From the NCBI GenBank assembly GCA_907165065.1, contig OU015523.1:121298246-121362245 (forward strand): a stretch of 64,000 bases of DNA, in the 5' to 3' direction. A program made the translations under genes and the position numbers. A model generated the notes under the pieces. The model had not been told where the DNA came from and did not search any database. It was given only the letters and a program-made list of their open reading frames with translations. The first letter of the stretch is position 1; each line of letters starts with the position of its first letter. This document shows, piece by piece, positions 1 to 11,300 of this stretch. Source of the stretch: Caprimulgus europaeus (lineage: Eukaryota; Chordata; Aves; Caprimulgiformes; Caprimulgidae).

Positions 1-118
1 ACAGTGCTGGGGAACATGGGTTAGTCAGGGACTTGTCAGTGCTGGGTTAATGATTGGACTGGATGAGCTTAAAGGTCCTTTCCAATCAATGCAATTCTGG
101 GATTCTGTGATTTTGTGA
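1..118 (+). repeat. CR1 LINE 3' tail (cut by window edge)
   Basis: The sequence matches the 3' end of other CR1 copies here (compare 18330-18427): the dACATGGGTTAGTCAGG-type block, then a GATTGGACTGGATGA block, then CCTTTCCAATC and the terminal short repeats ATTCTGTGATTTTGTGA. CR1 elements end in such 8-bp-like repeats instead of poly-A. The copy continues to the left of the window. Confidence 0.85.
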
Positions 119-2643
119 TCTACAAGCAACGCGTTCCTCCTAAGGAGAAGAAGAGAAACAATGGCCTTTCAATGTGTTCCTAAGAGTTTGTGTGGCACTT
201 AGACTGTGATATCCAAAGGACAGAGCAAGTCAAATGGTGTAGTGAAAAAAAAACAACAAACAACCAAAAAAAACAAAACAAAACACTGGCCCAATTCCTG
301 CCTGAACCAGTGGTGCCCAGTATGAGCTCATGCAAGCCATTGTAATATGAAGATATCTGGTGAATGAAGTTGGCATTAAGCACTTTGGGCCAGCACAGGT
401 GTCTGGACTATTTGCTGTCTAGGGTTGCCTGAGTTTGGAGGACCAAGCAGTAGTTTTCATTCTGCTTGGAACTACAAACATCCATCTGGTTATCATGGGA
501 GCTTGCACATGCTCAGATCACCTGAGCCCCTTGCTGTGTAACAGCCCTGCAGCACCTGGGTAACACTCTGGTCCATGGAGAGGTCCAGTCTGGACAGCAT
601 TCCCAGGCAGCATCCAGTACTGAGCTTAGCACAAAATCTGCTGGTGGAGTGAGCATGAAATGCCTGTTAGGGCTTGTGAACCTGTGAGCGTAGGGTAAGT
701 GAAGTGAATTAAAACACAATCACATTTTAATACCCAAACAAGTGAACTGAGTCAGTCCTTCAATCTACTGCACTTCTCTTTTTCCTTTCTGTGAAGCAGA
801 AATAGCAGATTCCTACCTGATGAGGTTTATGAGGTTAATAGCTATGAAGTGCCGTGGCACTCTGATGACGAGGGCTGTATCAACACAAAGTTATTATGCA
901 AGCGTAGCGATGCCAAATGCTTGATGCAAATTCCTTGCTCTGTCTGATTTCCTCTCTTCCCTTGCACAGTTTCTCTGCCAAGCCCATACACTCCTTTCAG
1001 ATGAACATACTGGCCCCTCTGCCTAAAGCATTGAATTGCCAGTTGTGTTGATACCATTCCTTCTTGGTTATGTGTACCTGTATAAAAATGTTCAGAGTTT
1101 TGTCCAGGTCCTTGGGAGACCTTCCTTGCTGTGCCATTTGGGAGTTTGAGGAGAGTATTTTCTTTCTTAATGGTTAAGACTTTGTTAACAAATCCAGTCC
1201 TTGTTAACATGGTGAAAGGAGATTTTTGCTCTCATTATGTTTTCTAATGATGTAGTAGTGCAAAGAAAGCTTATTCACATTAGGAAATGATAGATGACCT
1301 AATTGAGACTGAAGTGAAAAAAAACCAACTCACTGATTTTACTAAATTGCCTAAACATGCTAATTTTGGAGAATTACTCAGATTACTTTTCAATCCTCTT
1401 GAAAAGATTGTTCATGATGCTCAGGTTTAAATAAACTAACCACTTGTCCCTGACAGCGTTTGCCAAGCTCAGATGTATCTTTGTGAATGAGAGCTATAGG
1501 TAGTGGAAATGCTCTGTGTCTTTACTGGTTTTATTTATGTTAAATGGCTGTGATGCTAGTGCCATTGTATAGTTTCTTGGAAAAATTGCAGTGTAAAATA
1601 TCAAGCTGTTCTCTTAAAAAAGAACTGGTGTTCCCTTAAAAAAGAAATACCATTCCAAGCTTAGCAAAAATCAGATCATTTAGCTGTGTAGAACCTGAAG
1701 CTAAACTGATTTGGTATAAAATCTTATGTTGGGGATGGAAGAAACGATATAGGAAGCCACATTCTTTTGCTTTCTGTTTTCAAGGGGCAAGTATTAGTTG
1801 TATAAGCATGTAATTTTCTTTACTCCTCATACATGTGTTTGCTTTTTAAGTATTTTGTCTTGTTCCTTAACTTCACTTGTCTTTATGTAAAATGCCTTGA
1901 AATAGATTCACGCGTACACTGGATGAGTTTGCGTGGCCCAAAAACCTACAGAGAGCTGTGTCCTGATGTCACACAAATCTAAATGGTGCTGCTTGTTTTC
2001 AAATCTTGAGGATGTATCTGAGATCTGAAGGGGAGAAGCTGAGTGGTACTAAGGAATGCTCAGTCATGGTTGCTCGCGTGTGTGGTGCTGAGCAGAAAGT
2101 CATGTGTGCAAGACAAGTCTTAAATTGCCTTAGTTTTTACTTGGTCTTATTCAGGAAAAAATTGTCAGAAATGTTTATAAGAGCTTCTGTGTATAATTGG
2201 TGGGTAAAAAAAAATTAAAATGAACCTCTATAATGTGTTATGAACACAGCACAACAAACCAGAGTGCAGTTTCCTGAGATTTACTGGTATGTTGATAAAT
2301 AATACTCCTTGTGTTTCTGTGTTCACCTCATTGCCACCCCAGCCTTGGGATCTTTTTGAAACACTGTGCCTGGTTATTCTTCCACACAGGCCACAAATCA
2401 GGAGTGGTTTTACCAGAAGAAGCAGAGTGGATTGGTACAAGTGATCTAAAATGAGTTAAAGTGGGTGGACCTAGGGAGTTGGTATGGTAGAAGCAGCAGG
2501 GGCTGTCTAATTCCATTAATCCCATTCTTATCCTCAAGCAATGACCACTACTAAGGCAGTGAAGCGAGGGTTTAGGAAACACCCCTGTAGTTCTGAAACT
2601 CTCCCAAACAGAAAAAGATGACTTTTCTCATTGCTCACCACAG
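1..2643 (+). other. TENM2: TENM2 intron (3' part) upstream of first exon seen
   Basis: This is the 3' part of the intron that should separate the exon ending in the transmembrane helix from the juxtamembrane exon. It begins with a CR1 tail (1-118) and is otherwise AT-rich unique sequence. The open frames in it are short and resemble no family I recognise. The acceptor is a pyrimidine-containing stretch ending CTCACCACAG at 2643. No promoter or RNA gene could be supported. Confidence 0.75.
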
Positions 2644-2814
2644 CCATGCACCTGTTTGGCCTAAACTGGCACCTGCAGCCGATGGAAGGGCAGATGTATG
2701 AAATCACGGAAGACACAGCCAGCAGTTGGCCAGTGCCAACGGACGTCTCCTTATATCCTTCGGGGGGCACAGGGTTAGAGTTACCTGACAGGAAAGGCAA
2801 AGGAACCAGTGAAG
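2644..2814 (+). CDS. TENM2: Teneurin-2 exon: extracellular juxtamembrane segment
   Basis: This 171-bp exon has phase 1 at both ends. Acceptor is ..CACCACAG, donor is GAAG|GTACGG. Its frame reads [16 protein letters not shown].. to ..GTSEG, with the last glycine codon split across the junction. From the family layout, the MHLFGLNW start lies directly after the transmembrane helix, so the exon encodes the first extracellular residues. The segment is low in predicted structure, rich in Ser/Thr/Pro/Gly, and contains a basic stretch RKGK (codons at 2790-2801) that could be a processing site. The ATG at 2646 is internal and not a start: the exon lacks an upstream leader and the codon before it is split by an intron. 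A skip of this exon would keep the frame. Confidence 0.92.
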
Positions 2815-4296
2815 GTACGGTTGGTGTGTATCCATGTTGTGAGTCTTCTGTCTGCCTCTGAACTCCAACCATCCAATCTCATGTCCCATTACCCTCAATG
2901 CTCCCATCATCAGGTGCTTTTTTCTAGTCTTTCACGTCTAGATCTAGTAGTCATTAGTCTTGTTTCCATATGTTTCTAAGTTTCGTACTCTTCTGATGTC
3001 CACTAACGTGATAACACTGTGTGCAACCCTCACCACACAAGGCAATCTCAAGGTGGAACCATCTGTACTGTATCTCACAGGCTGCAGAAAGCCATCATGA
3101 AAACCCTGCCTTGAGTGGCTGTTTTTTATAGAAAAAAATTGAGTCTTGAAAAATAAACGATTCCTGGAGCTCTGGATCAAGCTTTCTCTACAACAATGCC
3201 AAAATGTTTGAGTTTGCCTCTTTATTGCCACCTAGTACCAATGTTTTGAGAAGCAAAATATTTACTAAGAGCTATTACACTGTGAGTTTTAGCACCCCAG
3301 GGTTGGACATCTCTTTGCAAAAGTAACCAGATAAAAGGTCTAATCTCCACAAAGTATCATCATGTTGACAGCTTGCAGTTTTAACTGAAATTAGAAGCAA
3401 CTGTTGGTCTGTCAATTCAGCACTGAGTTATCCATCAGCTTTACATCTTGCTGTGCTTTGTATAGAGGCAGCACTGCCAAAAGCACCTGTAAGCACTGCA
3501 AAGGAGAGGTGTTTTATCCCTCCTAAGACTTAGCTGGAGAAGTGAGAAATTCAAATTTTCAGAAAGCTCTTTTTGTTTGTGTGTCAAGCTTCTTTATAGG
3601 AGGTTAACAACTTCTACTAAAATTGAAGTAATTGGCTATTTTTGGTAAATATTTGGGGGGGAGAAGGTTTGTGGGTAAGAGATAAGAAGAATGCTACTGT
3701 TCTAGCAACTCACTGAACTCAGAGGTTTCCAGAGTTCCCTAGACTTTGGCAGAGAGCCTATATTTACATGTTTTATTTAAACTAATTGTAGTGTTTTTTT
3801 CTTTAAGAGCTTATCTGTCTTTATTAGTCTAAATAAAGGCCATAATTATGTGTGTTCCTTAAAACAGTGTATTTACTAGCAACTGATGTCTGACATCAAG
3901 TTGCTACAAGGAAAAATCAGTTAAGTGGGTTATTCTCAGCAAACCTTACTAGACAGTACAGCAAGCTGCAGATACCCCTGCTGTTGTATTCAAAAATACT
4001 TCACAACAGATCCTTCTTTTTTTTTTTTCCCCTCTAACTTGCCATATGTTTAATTTTTGAAACATCTCATTTTGATCTTTACATTTCCTTTTAAAAAGTC
4101 AAAATTAAAATAAATGAATGTAGCCAAAACTGCCACACAAGTGAAAGACTTCCACTTGGTTTCTTTTTCAGCCATGCTTGCAGTGACATCAGTAGTAGTT
4201 TTGAGTGCTGCCAAAAAGCTCTGTTAAAAGAGAAATCTTGGAAATACACTAGTTATGTTATTAGAAGATCCCTCAAGTTAGTGCTTCGTATAGATG

Positions 4297-4768
4297 TGTG
4301 TTGGTTTCACTTGGCTAGAACTTGGCTAGCACTGGGCTAGCAGCCAAACAGCCATTCACTCACTTCCCCTCACACAGGGGATAGGGGGGAGAACTGGGGG
4401 GCAAGGGCAAGGAGTCTTGTAGGGTGAGATAAGAACAATTTAATAATTGCAACGAAAGAAAACTTAAAATAATAATTATATTCAAATATTAATGATAATA
4501 ATAGTAATAAAATATGCAAATGACTGATACCTAGTGCAATTGCTCACCACCAGCCAACCAAGCTTTTTAATTTAAATACTCCTTGCCCCCCTTAGATCTT
4601 GTGCTTGTAGATCATGACACAAAGTCTTTCAACTTCCAGTGACAAAAATGCAAACACTGGTATGTTCTCAGCATTTCTCTCCTAACAAATCCCAGCTGAA
4701 ACCAAAGCACAGTGCTGTTCTAGCTATTAACAAGAAACCCAGCTCTGTCCCAGCTGAAAACCAGGACA
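4297..4768 (-). mobile_element. Solo LTR of an endogenous retrovirus, diverged
   Basis: Read on the minus strand, this starts TGTCCTGG, includes CTTTGGTTTCAGCTGGGAT, has the CTCACC-type block, and ends with a C-rich stretch followed by GGCTGCTAGCCCAG and CCAACACA. The same order occurs in the copies at 46327-46940 and 52675-53265, so this is a third, shorter and more diverged member. It carries an AT-rich AATAAT tract. Four bases AGAT flank it on both sides (4292-4295 and 4769-4772), one base off the assumed left edge, which may be a target duplication. No gag, pol or env remnants adjoin it, so it looks like a solo LTR. The family name is not determined. Confidence 0.7.
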
Positions 4769-5204
4769 AGATATTAGGGAATCTGTCAGCTTTAGAGGAG
4801 CATATCTTGTCCTGACTGAAAAATACATCAGGACAACATCTTTGTTGCAGGAGTAACACTGTCAAGCTTTAAAATGCCTTTCTGTCCCCATCAGGTGACT
4901 ACACAACTAATTCTTGACTAGCTGTGTTGTGTGGCTGCTATTCTAAACTGGAATGTGTGTAATTGCAATCAATTAAAAAATGGATTGAAAGATATTTGAA
5001 GATCTTCTTGATCACAATGAAATAGGCTGGAATGTATTAGAATATCCTTACAGCTGATCTGAATGAATCATTACCAATGTCTTGCCAATTCCCAATAACA
5101 GTCATCCCTTCTCATCTGTGGCTGTGCTCCAGCACACCATTTACCTGTGTTTAAGGCCATCCCTGTTTAGCAAAGCACTTAATTATATGCTCACATTTAA
5201 GCAT

Positions 5205-5269
5205 GTAGGTTGGAACTGGATGATCTTTAAGGTCTCTTCCAACCCAAACCATTCTATGATTCTATAAAT
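5205..5269 (+). repeat. CR1 LINE 3' tail fragment
   Basis: A 65-bp piece with GTTGGAACTGGATGATCTTTAAGG, the CTTCCAACCCAAACCATTC block and terminal ATTCTATGATTCTAT. This is the extreme 3' end of a 5'-truncated CR1, in the same orientation as TENM2. Confidence 0.88.
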
Positions 5270-7103
5270 ATGTGTTCTGATGAGTCAAGGTACCTTGCTA
5301 TCAAAAATACAAGCAGATTCAGCAAGGGCTGAGATGAAATAGTTCCTTTTGCTATCCAAATAAATCAGGAATAGTGCCTACAGCAACTAAAAGTTCAAGG
5401 TAACGTGTGGAAAGAATAAAGTAATTGAAAGCCCAATTAAGAATTCAGACCTGAAGTTAATTTGAAGGAGTCAGATATTCTGATTAAAACCTAATTTCTG
5501 ATTAGAAGCTGAAATGGCTTTCTTATTGTACTTTATGAAATATCCAGTCCATAGGGTCTGACCCTAGAGTAGGTAAAAAAATTGATGAAACACAAATGGA
5601 TTTCAGGGGCTGAATTCAGCCTGGTGAAGAGGGCCTTTCTTTGGACTTCTGTGTCAGGATAAATGTCAACCACTGGCAACATGATATAGCAGCTCGTAGG
5701 ATATCAGCTTCTCAGACATACACACATCCACCAAGAGGAGACATTAACTTTGTAATTGTGTGTACATACAATTACATCTGTGAAATGGTCTCTTGCAATC
5801 ACAGAAGCATTTTTGCTTGCATGAGCAAGTGCTGCTCTCTGTACAGGCAGGATTTTCTCCAGGCTATATCTATTGCATAGCAACATCTATCCTATGAAAT
5901 TCTCACCTCCTGTGATTCATTCCGAGGTACGAGCTTTATTAATGAACAATCAGGGTGCATATCAAATACTTTAGGTTTTCATATGAATTTCTAAGAATCT
6001 ATAAAACATGTCAGTAGTAATCAGAAAAATATATCCTTCATTTGAACCAAAACATGTGATGTCTTTAGCACTTTTTAAAATAGAAATCAGAATCTTTTCA
6101 TCTTAAAATAATGGAATAAGAAACTTTGCATGGAGACATGGGAACTGTTTCCTTTAATCCTGACAGTGTGAAAAGTAATTTTAATATGCCAAATAAATAT
6201 TAACAATCCAACTGATAAAGTAATCCCCTTCGGAATCAAGCTCGTTGATTTTCATTGTACAATTGTACTCTATGAGCACAAAATGATTCAGAAAGAATGT
6301 CCATTTACATAAGCTGCTTCTGATTATCTGTTAATATACACTTTGTCTAAAAAAGCATAAAAAGACAGCAGATTTCCCCCCTGTATTTATTTAAATGCAA
6401 TAAAGATAAATGAGGATCTTATAAAATTACAAGTAGCTTTTTTTCCATGAACATGTATATACCCTTTGCTTTTTAGAGTGTGCTGGTGTGCATAAAACTT
6501 TGCCACAAGATAGCACAGAAATTAAACATGCCATCAAGTCCTGCTCCAACAATCTACTTAAACAGTTGCTAACTTTAAACCAAGTGTTGGTCTTATTTTT
6601 TCTGCTAAAAAGTTTTACAAAAGTTGGGGTTTTTTTTTTAAAAAAAAGGAGAAAAATTCTCCATCCTACAGAGAAACAACTTCAGAGACTTCTTTTTTTA
6701 ATAGTTAATATGCATATAATTTCTATATGGATTTTACAGAGAGCTAACAATTTACCTGTGTTTCTTCTGGAGAATTTATGTTGAGATAGTATATGGAGAA
6801 GTTTAAGGAAATAATATAATTAATACTATATGATTTTAATGGAAATATTATCATTTGAAACAGTAAAATAAAGGTTGTTCTACTGATCATCTTTTCAACA
6901 GGACAAGTAAATTCTAAGACTATTTGGCTTGAATTCATGATAGGTGGGAAAAGATTTATTTGTTTCCCATTTCCCAAATATAAGTTTTGGAAGAAAAAAA
7001 ATTCACAATGTGCGACTAATAATTAGTCCTTGTTGGTGACATGATGCTCTCTGTCCTAAGGCCAGAATCTTTCAGCTGGCACTACTGCATACTTTTCAAC
7101 TAG

Positions 7104-7158
7104 AAGTCTACTAGTTGATCTTTAAGGTCCCTTCCATCCCTAACCATTCTATGATTCT
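7104..7158 (+). repeat. CR1 LINE 3' tail fragment
   Basis: About 55 bp matching the CR1 3' end: AGTTGATCTTTAAGGTCCC, then CTTCCATCCCTAACCATTC, then ATTCTATGATTCTAAG. It is severely 5' truncated. Confidence 0.85.
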
Positions 7159-8173
7159 AAGTGTCCTTAAACATAGGTTGTTTCCTGTGCAATTTCCTTC
7201 TTCATTATCTTCATGCACTGCAGATGAAACTGTGGCCACTGCTTACAGCAAAGGCTGAAAAGGCAACATTTGGGGATTTTATTTTTCATTCTGCCCTTCA
7301 TTCCCTGGGTTTCCTTCAGGTCCCAATTTTTCAAAGTGGCCACCAGTTTTGAGAACTGTCAGTGTATGAATTTCGAACCTGGGATTTCTCAGATGTGTTT
7401 TCCAGGGACGTTGAGCTCCCTGTTGACTCCCTTGGACACTGTGGCATGTACAAATTGCCATCTGGATATCCAGGCTCTCCAACCTTGTGGTTGCTTTAAG
7501 AAACAGATGCCTCCATTTGCTTTTCTTCTGAAAGAAGATGGATAACCATAAAACACTTTACAGATTATATTGAAACCCAATTAAAACCTTTTATATTTCT
7601 TACTAGATATTACTCAAGTGCAGGGTTTGATTTCCTCCATTTTCTCCAGACTGTTGAACAAATTTCAAATACTGTTACTACTGTCAAGAATTAATTTAAT
7701 AGAGAAACATTTTCCTTTCCCCAATTAGGCAATCGTTCATGTTGCTGTTCTCCACACTGCCATTCCATGCTGTGACACATGTCTACCTCACTATTACTAC
7801 ACTTCTCTTTGCTAATTTAATAATGACTTTTCCATCTGTGAACTTATATTCATTTAGGATATAATGTCAGATTATTTATTCTGTCTTCAGAATGTAATTG
7901 CACACTCTCTGATGTTACAATTTAAACAAAAGGCTATTTTTCTTCAGGTTGCTCTTCCCATGTTCATGTTTTCAAACAAAATAGTTACTGAAGCCAGGAA
8001 TAACCCTGCCAGTTTTCCTCCCATAATCGTATGGATTGGCTAGCCAAAGTACTCGGAAGACTTCAGGACATTAATAGATTGTTTCTCAAGATCAGTGTCA
8101 GTGATACCAGTATGACTGGATTACTTGTAAGATCTAAGGCTAATCCAAGATTTTTGTTCCTGTGTTTTGGCAG

Positions 8174-8388
8174 GAAAGCCCAGTAGTTTCTTTCCAGACG
8201 ACAGTTTTATAGACTCTGGAGAAATTGATGTTGGCAGACGAGCCACACAGAAGATCCCTCCTGGTATCTTTTGGAGATCTCAGGTGTTCATCGACCACCC
8301 AGTGCATCTGAAATTCAATGTGTCTTTAGGAAAGGCTGCTCTGGTTGGCATCTATGGCAGAAAAGGCCTCCCACCATCACATACACAG
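8174..8388 (+). CDS. TENM2: Teneurin-2 exon: membrane-proximal ectodomain, part 1
   Basis: This 215-bp exon enters in phase 1 (acceptor TTTTGGCAG) and leaves in phase 0 (donor ACACAG|GTAATG). It reads [23 protein letters not shown].., then [12 protein letters not shown].., then [10 protein letters not shown], and ends GLPPSHTQ. This is the conserved ectodomain segment between the membrane and EGF1. The hydrophobic/polar alternation suggests beta strands, and recent teneurin structures place a beta-sandwich-like domain in this area (from memory). One N-glycosylation sequon, NVS, is present. The length is not a multiple of three, so this exon cannot be skipped alone without a frameshift. With the next exon (211 bp) the pair is 426 bp and frame-neutral. 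Confidence 0.95.
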
Positions 8389-11300
8389 GTAATGGGACCT
8401 CATTTCAATTAAATAATAGTTGTCTTAAATTGTATGGTCTTTTGGCTTATTGTTTTTATTATTTCAGCTATTTCTCTCAAGAATTTGTTGCATGCTTACA
8501 ACATGTTGAAGATTATCTATCCAGAGAAAAGATAATCAAGTGATAATTGCAAGATATTTACACACATTAACCTGGTGGGCTGTAGACACAGGCAAAGGAG
8601 ACAGTTGGCTAAGGCAGAAAGGCGCCGGAAGAGGAGGAAGAGGGGTTTGTGGGCTGGTAGTCACTGAGGCTATTAGCTGGTCTCCATCCAACAGTCACAC
8701 TCAAACTATGTCAAAAAGAATAATCTCTTGAGCAGTCTCGTGTATCTCCTCAGGTCTGTCTCCCTTTTTCAGCCTCTGCCTTTCCCCTCTCATGGTAAGA
8801 GCAACAAGACCTCAATCTCTCGCCCTCATGAGAGCAAAATTCACTTTTGTCTTCTGTGCTGAAATGCCTTGAGCCAACTTTTCACATTATGCAAGTTCAC
8901 TGTCAGATTAAACTGGAATTGGTCACAGCCCAGCAACTGGTGTATAAACAAACAAAATCAAGTTTTTTACAGAAAACCACTGGCTTACTTAAGGAGAAAT
9001 CAAGGTACAGTTACTATTCTGTAGGACTAAAATCACTTTAATTTTAGGGATGGCTTTTCTTGACACACTGGGCAAAAGGCACAGCAAGACATCACTTTTC
9101 TGGGAAAAGCTCCGAAGAACTATCCTCTTAAATAAAGATTTTGCACATTATTTTCTCAACTCTCCATTTCAGTTTCTAAGCTGCTTTTAAGCAGATTGAT
9201 TAATACATCAGGGTATAACTCTGATTGGCAATGCAAAGCATCTTACTCCCATTTGAATCAGCAAGTTATCAAAGTATTACTGGGTTTATATTAATGTTGT
9301 AACTTACCCTTACCCGCCACTATTAACAGAAAAGCCAACACAACTATTTGAGATTTATAGAATTACCATGCCTTTATTTTCTTTTTGAATAAACAAATAT
9401 GTTTATTACAATCTTTCTAGGCAATATGGTATTTTCTACATATTAAAACACCTGCAACTTATTTATGTCAAAAAGTTGACATAAATCTACACTTTCTCTG
9501 CCTAATTTCTGAAGAATTTATATATTTCAATAGGATCAGCAGGTCATAAATTCAGTGACACAGTAGTGCTGTTATTGGCCATTTTTAGTCAGTCTCTCTT
9601 TATAGGGAGAATCAAACATTTGAAACATACAACCTGTATTATTTAACTAAAAACTCAAGTCATGATCACATAATACTAACTGTAGATCAGAAGTCTGTAT
9701 TGATCTTACTTGTTTATTATCTTTATTAATTTCTGCTATGGAACAGGAGTTATTCCATGAATAGTTTCAAATGTTTAAATAACAAATGTAAAATATAACA
9801 CCTAAACCTCAAAATCTTTAAAGGTAGCAGGGCACTATACCCAACCACAGTAATCTTTTAAGCAACTAAGAAGCCCACAGTGACCACCATTGCTGCTGTT
9901 TTTTCTTTAACCTAATTTTTGCTGAGTGATTTGTCAGTGTCAGGACCTTTCCCATTTAAAACACCATGGTTGTGTATCAGTTGAAACCTCAGCTGAGAAT
10001 GAGATGCTGAATGTGGGATGTGGCACATGTTTGTCCATATTATATGCTGGAGGAGGCAATGCAGTTGCTCAGAATCCTTCTAAGTGCTGCTTTTTGTGTA
10101 GCCATTAATTGAGAGCTGTCAAGTATATAAAAAAATCATCATCTGGACCACAAAAAATGACCAGAACAACATTTTTATTCAAAAAATAAAAATCATGGTA
10201 CACTAATAGAAGCATATCACAAAACCCACCCTCTTCTGAAGAAATAACTTAATGAAGCTGCAGATATTGAATCAATATTGATTTATTACTTGTTAGTATT
10301 TATTTTTTTTAATTAATCCCTTTTCCTAGATTTATTATCTTATAAACCTGCTGTCAATTCAAACATTGTCCTCCTTCTGTGTATTTTTATATGATGTTTC
10401 ATTTCACCATAGTTTATTAGTCTTAGGAGTCTTAGAAGTTAATGAGAAACCTGTTTTCTGTGTTGAAATTGTAAACTTGTCTCTCATAGTTAATACCTAT
10501 TGCACAAATCTCTTCTTTTGCATAATCCAGAGTATCTGCTGCATCCCATAAATATACCCAATGAGTTTTGTAGCTCCACAATTTGTAAGGAATTTCATAA
10601 ACAAGGCTTTGTCAAAATGTGTGCTTAGAGCAGTGATACAGTCTCCTCCAGAAGAATTTAATAAAGGGTCAATTATTTTTCCCCAGCCTATCTAGTTGAT
10701 GGCAGTAGCAAAATTCCAGCTAATAATCAGGTTTTCTTCTATTTTAGTGATATGCCAAGGCCTGGGTAATAGGCCTAAGCTAATTCTTGACCTCTAGATG
10801 GACCCTGTAAAGACTATGAGGAACAGGCTGAGAGAGTTGGGGCTGTTGAGCCTGGAGAAGAGAAGGCTCCAGGGAGACCTTCTAGAGACCTCCCAGTACC
10901 TGAAGGGGCTCCAGGAAGGCTGGGGAGGGACTTTGGCCAAGGGCAGGGAGTGACAGAACAAGGCGTGATGGCTTGAAAGTGGCAGAGGGGAGATGGAGAT
11001 GAGATGGGAGGAAGAAATTCTTTGGTGTGAGGGTGATGAGACAGTGTCCCAGGTTGGCCAGAGAAGCTGTGGCTGCTCCTCCCTGGAAATGTTGAAGGCC
11101 AGATTGGATGAGGCTTTGAGCAACCTGGTCTGGTGGAAGGTGTCCCTGCTGCTGGCAGGGGGGTTGGAACTGGATGAGTTTTAAGGTCCCTTCCAACCCA
11201 AACCAGTCTATTATTCTATATAACATTTATAGTGCAACAACAACTAACAACTTTTTAGCAGGTATCCACAAAAATAATAATATGTGTGATCAGCTAAAGC

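Larger units (their letters stand above)
2815..8173 (+). other. TENM2: TENM2 intron, 5.4 kb
   Basis: Intron of phase 1 between the juxtamembrane exon and the next ectodomain exon. It holds an antisense LTR (4297-4768) and two short CR1 tails (5205-5269 and 7104-7158). The rest is AT-rich unique DNA. The stretch 5930-6480 is repeat-free by eye and is discussed as a possible conserved element. No second gene is visible. Confidence 0.85.

Noticed and set aside
2646..2861. ATG at 2646 as a start of a short protein
   Set aside because: The codon is internal to the TENM2 exon and the frame enters through a splice acceptor two bases upstream of it.
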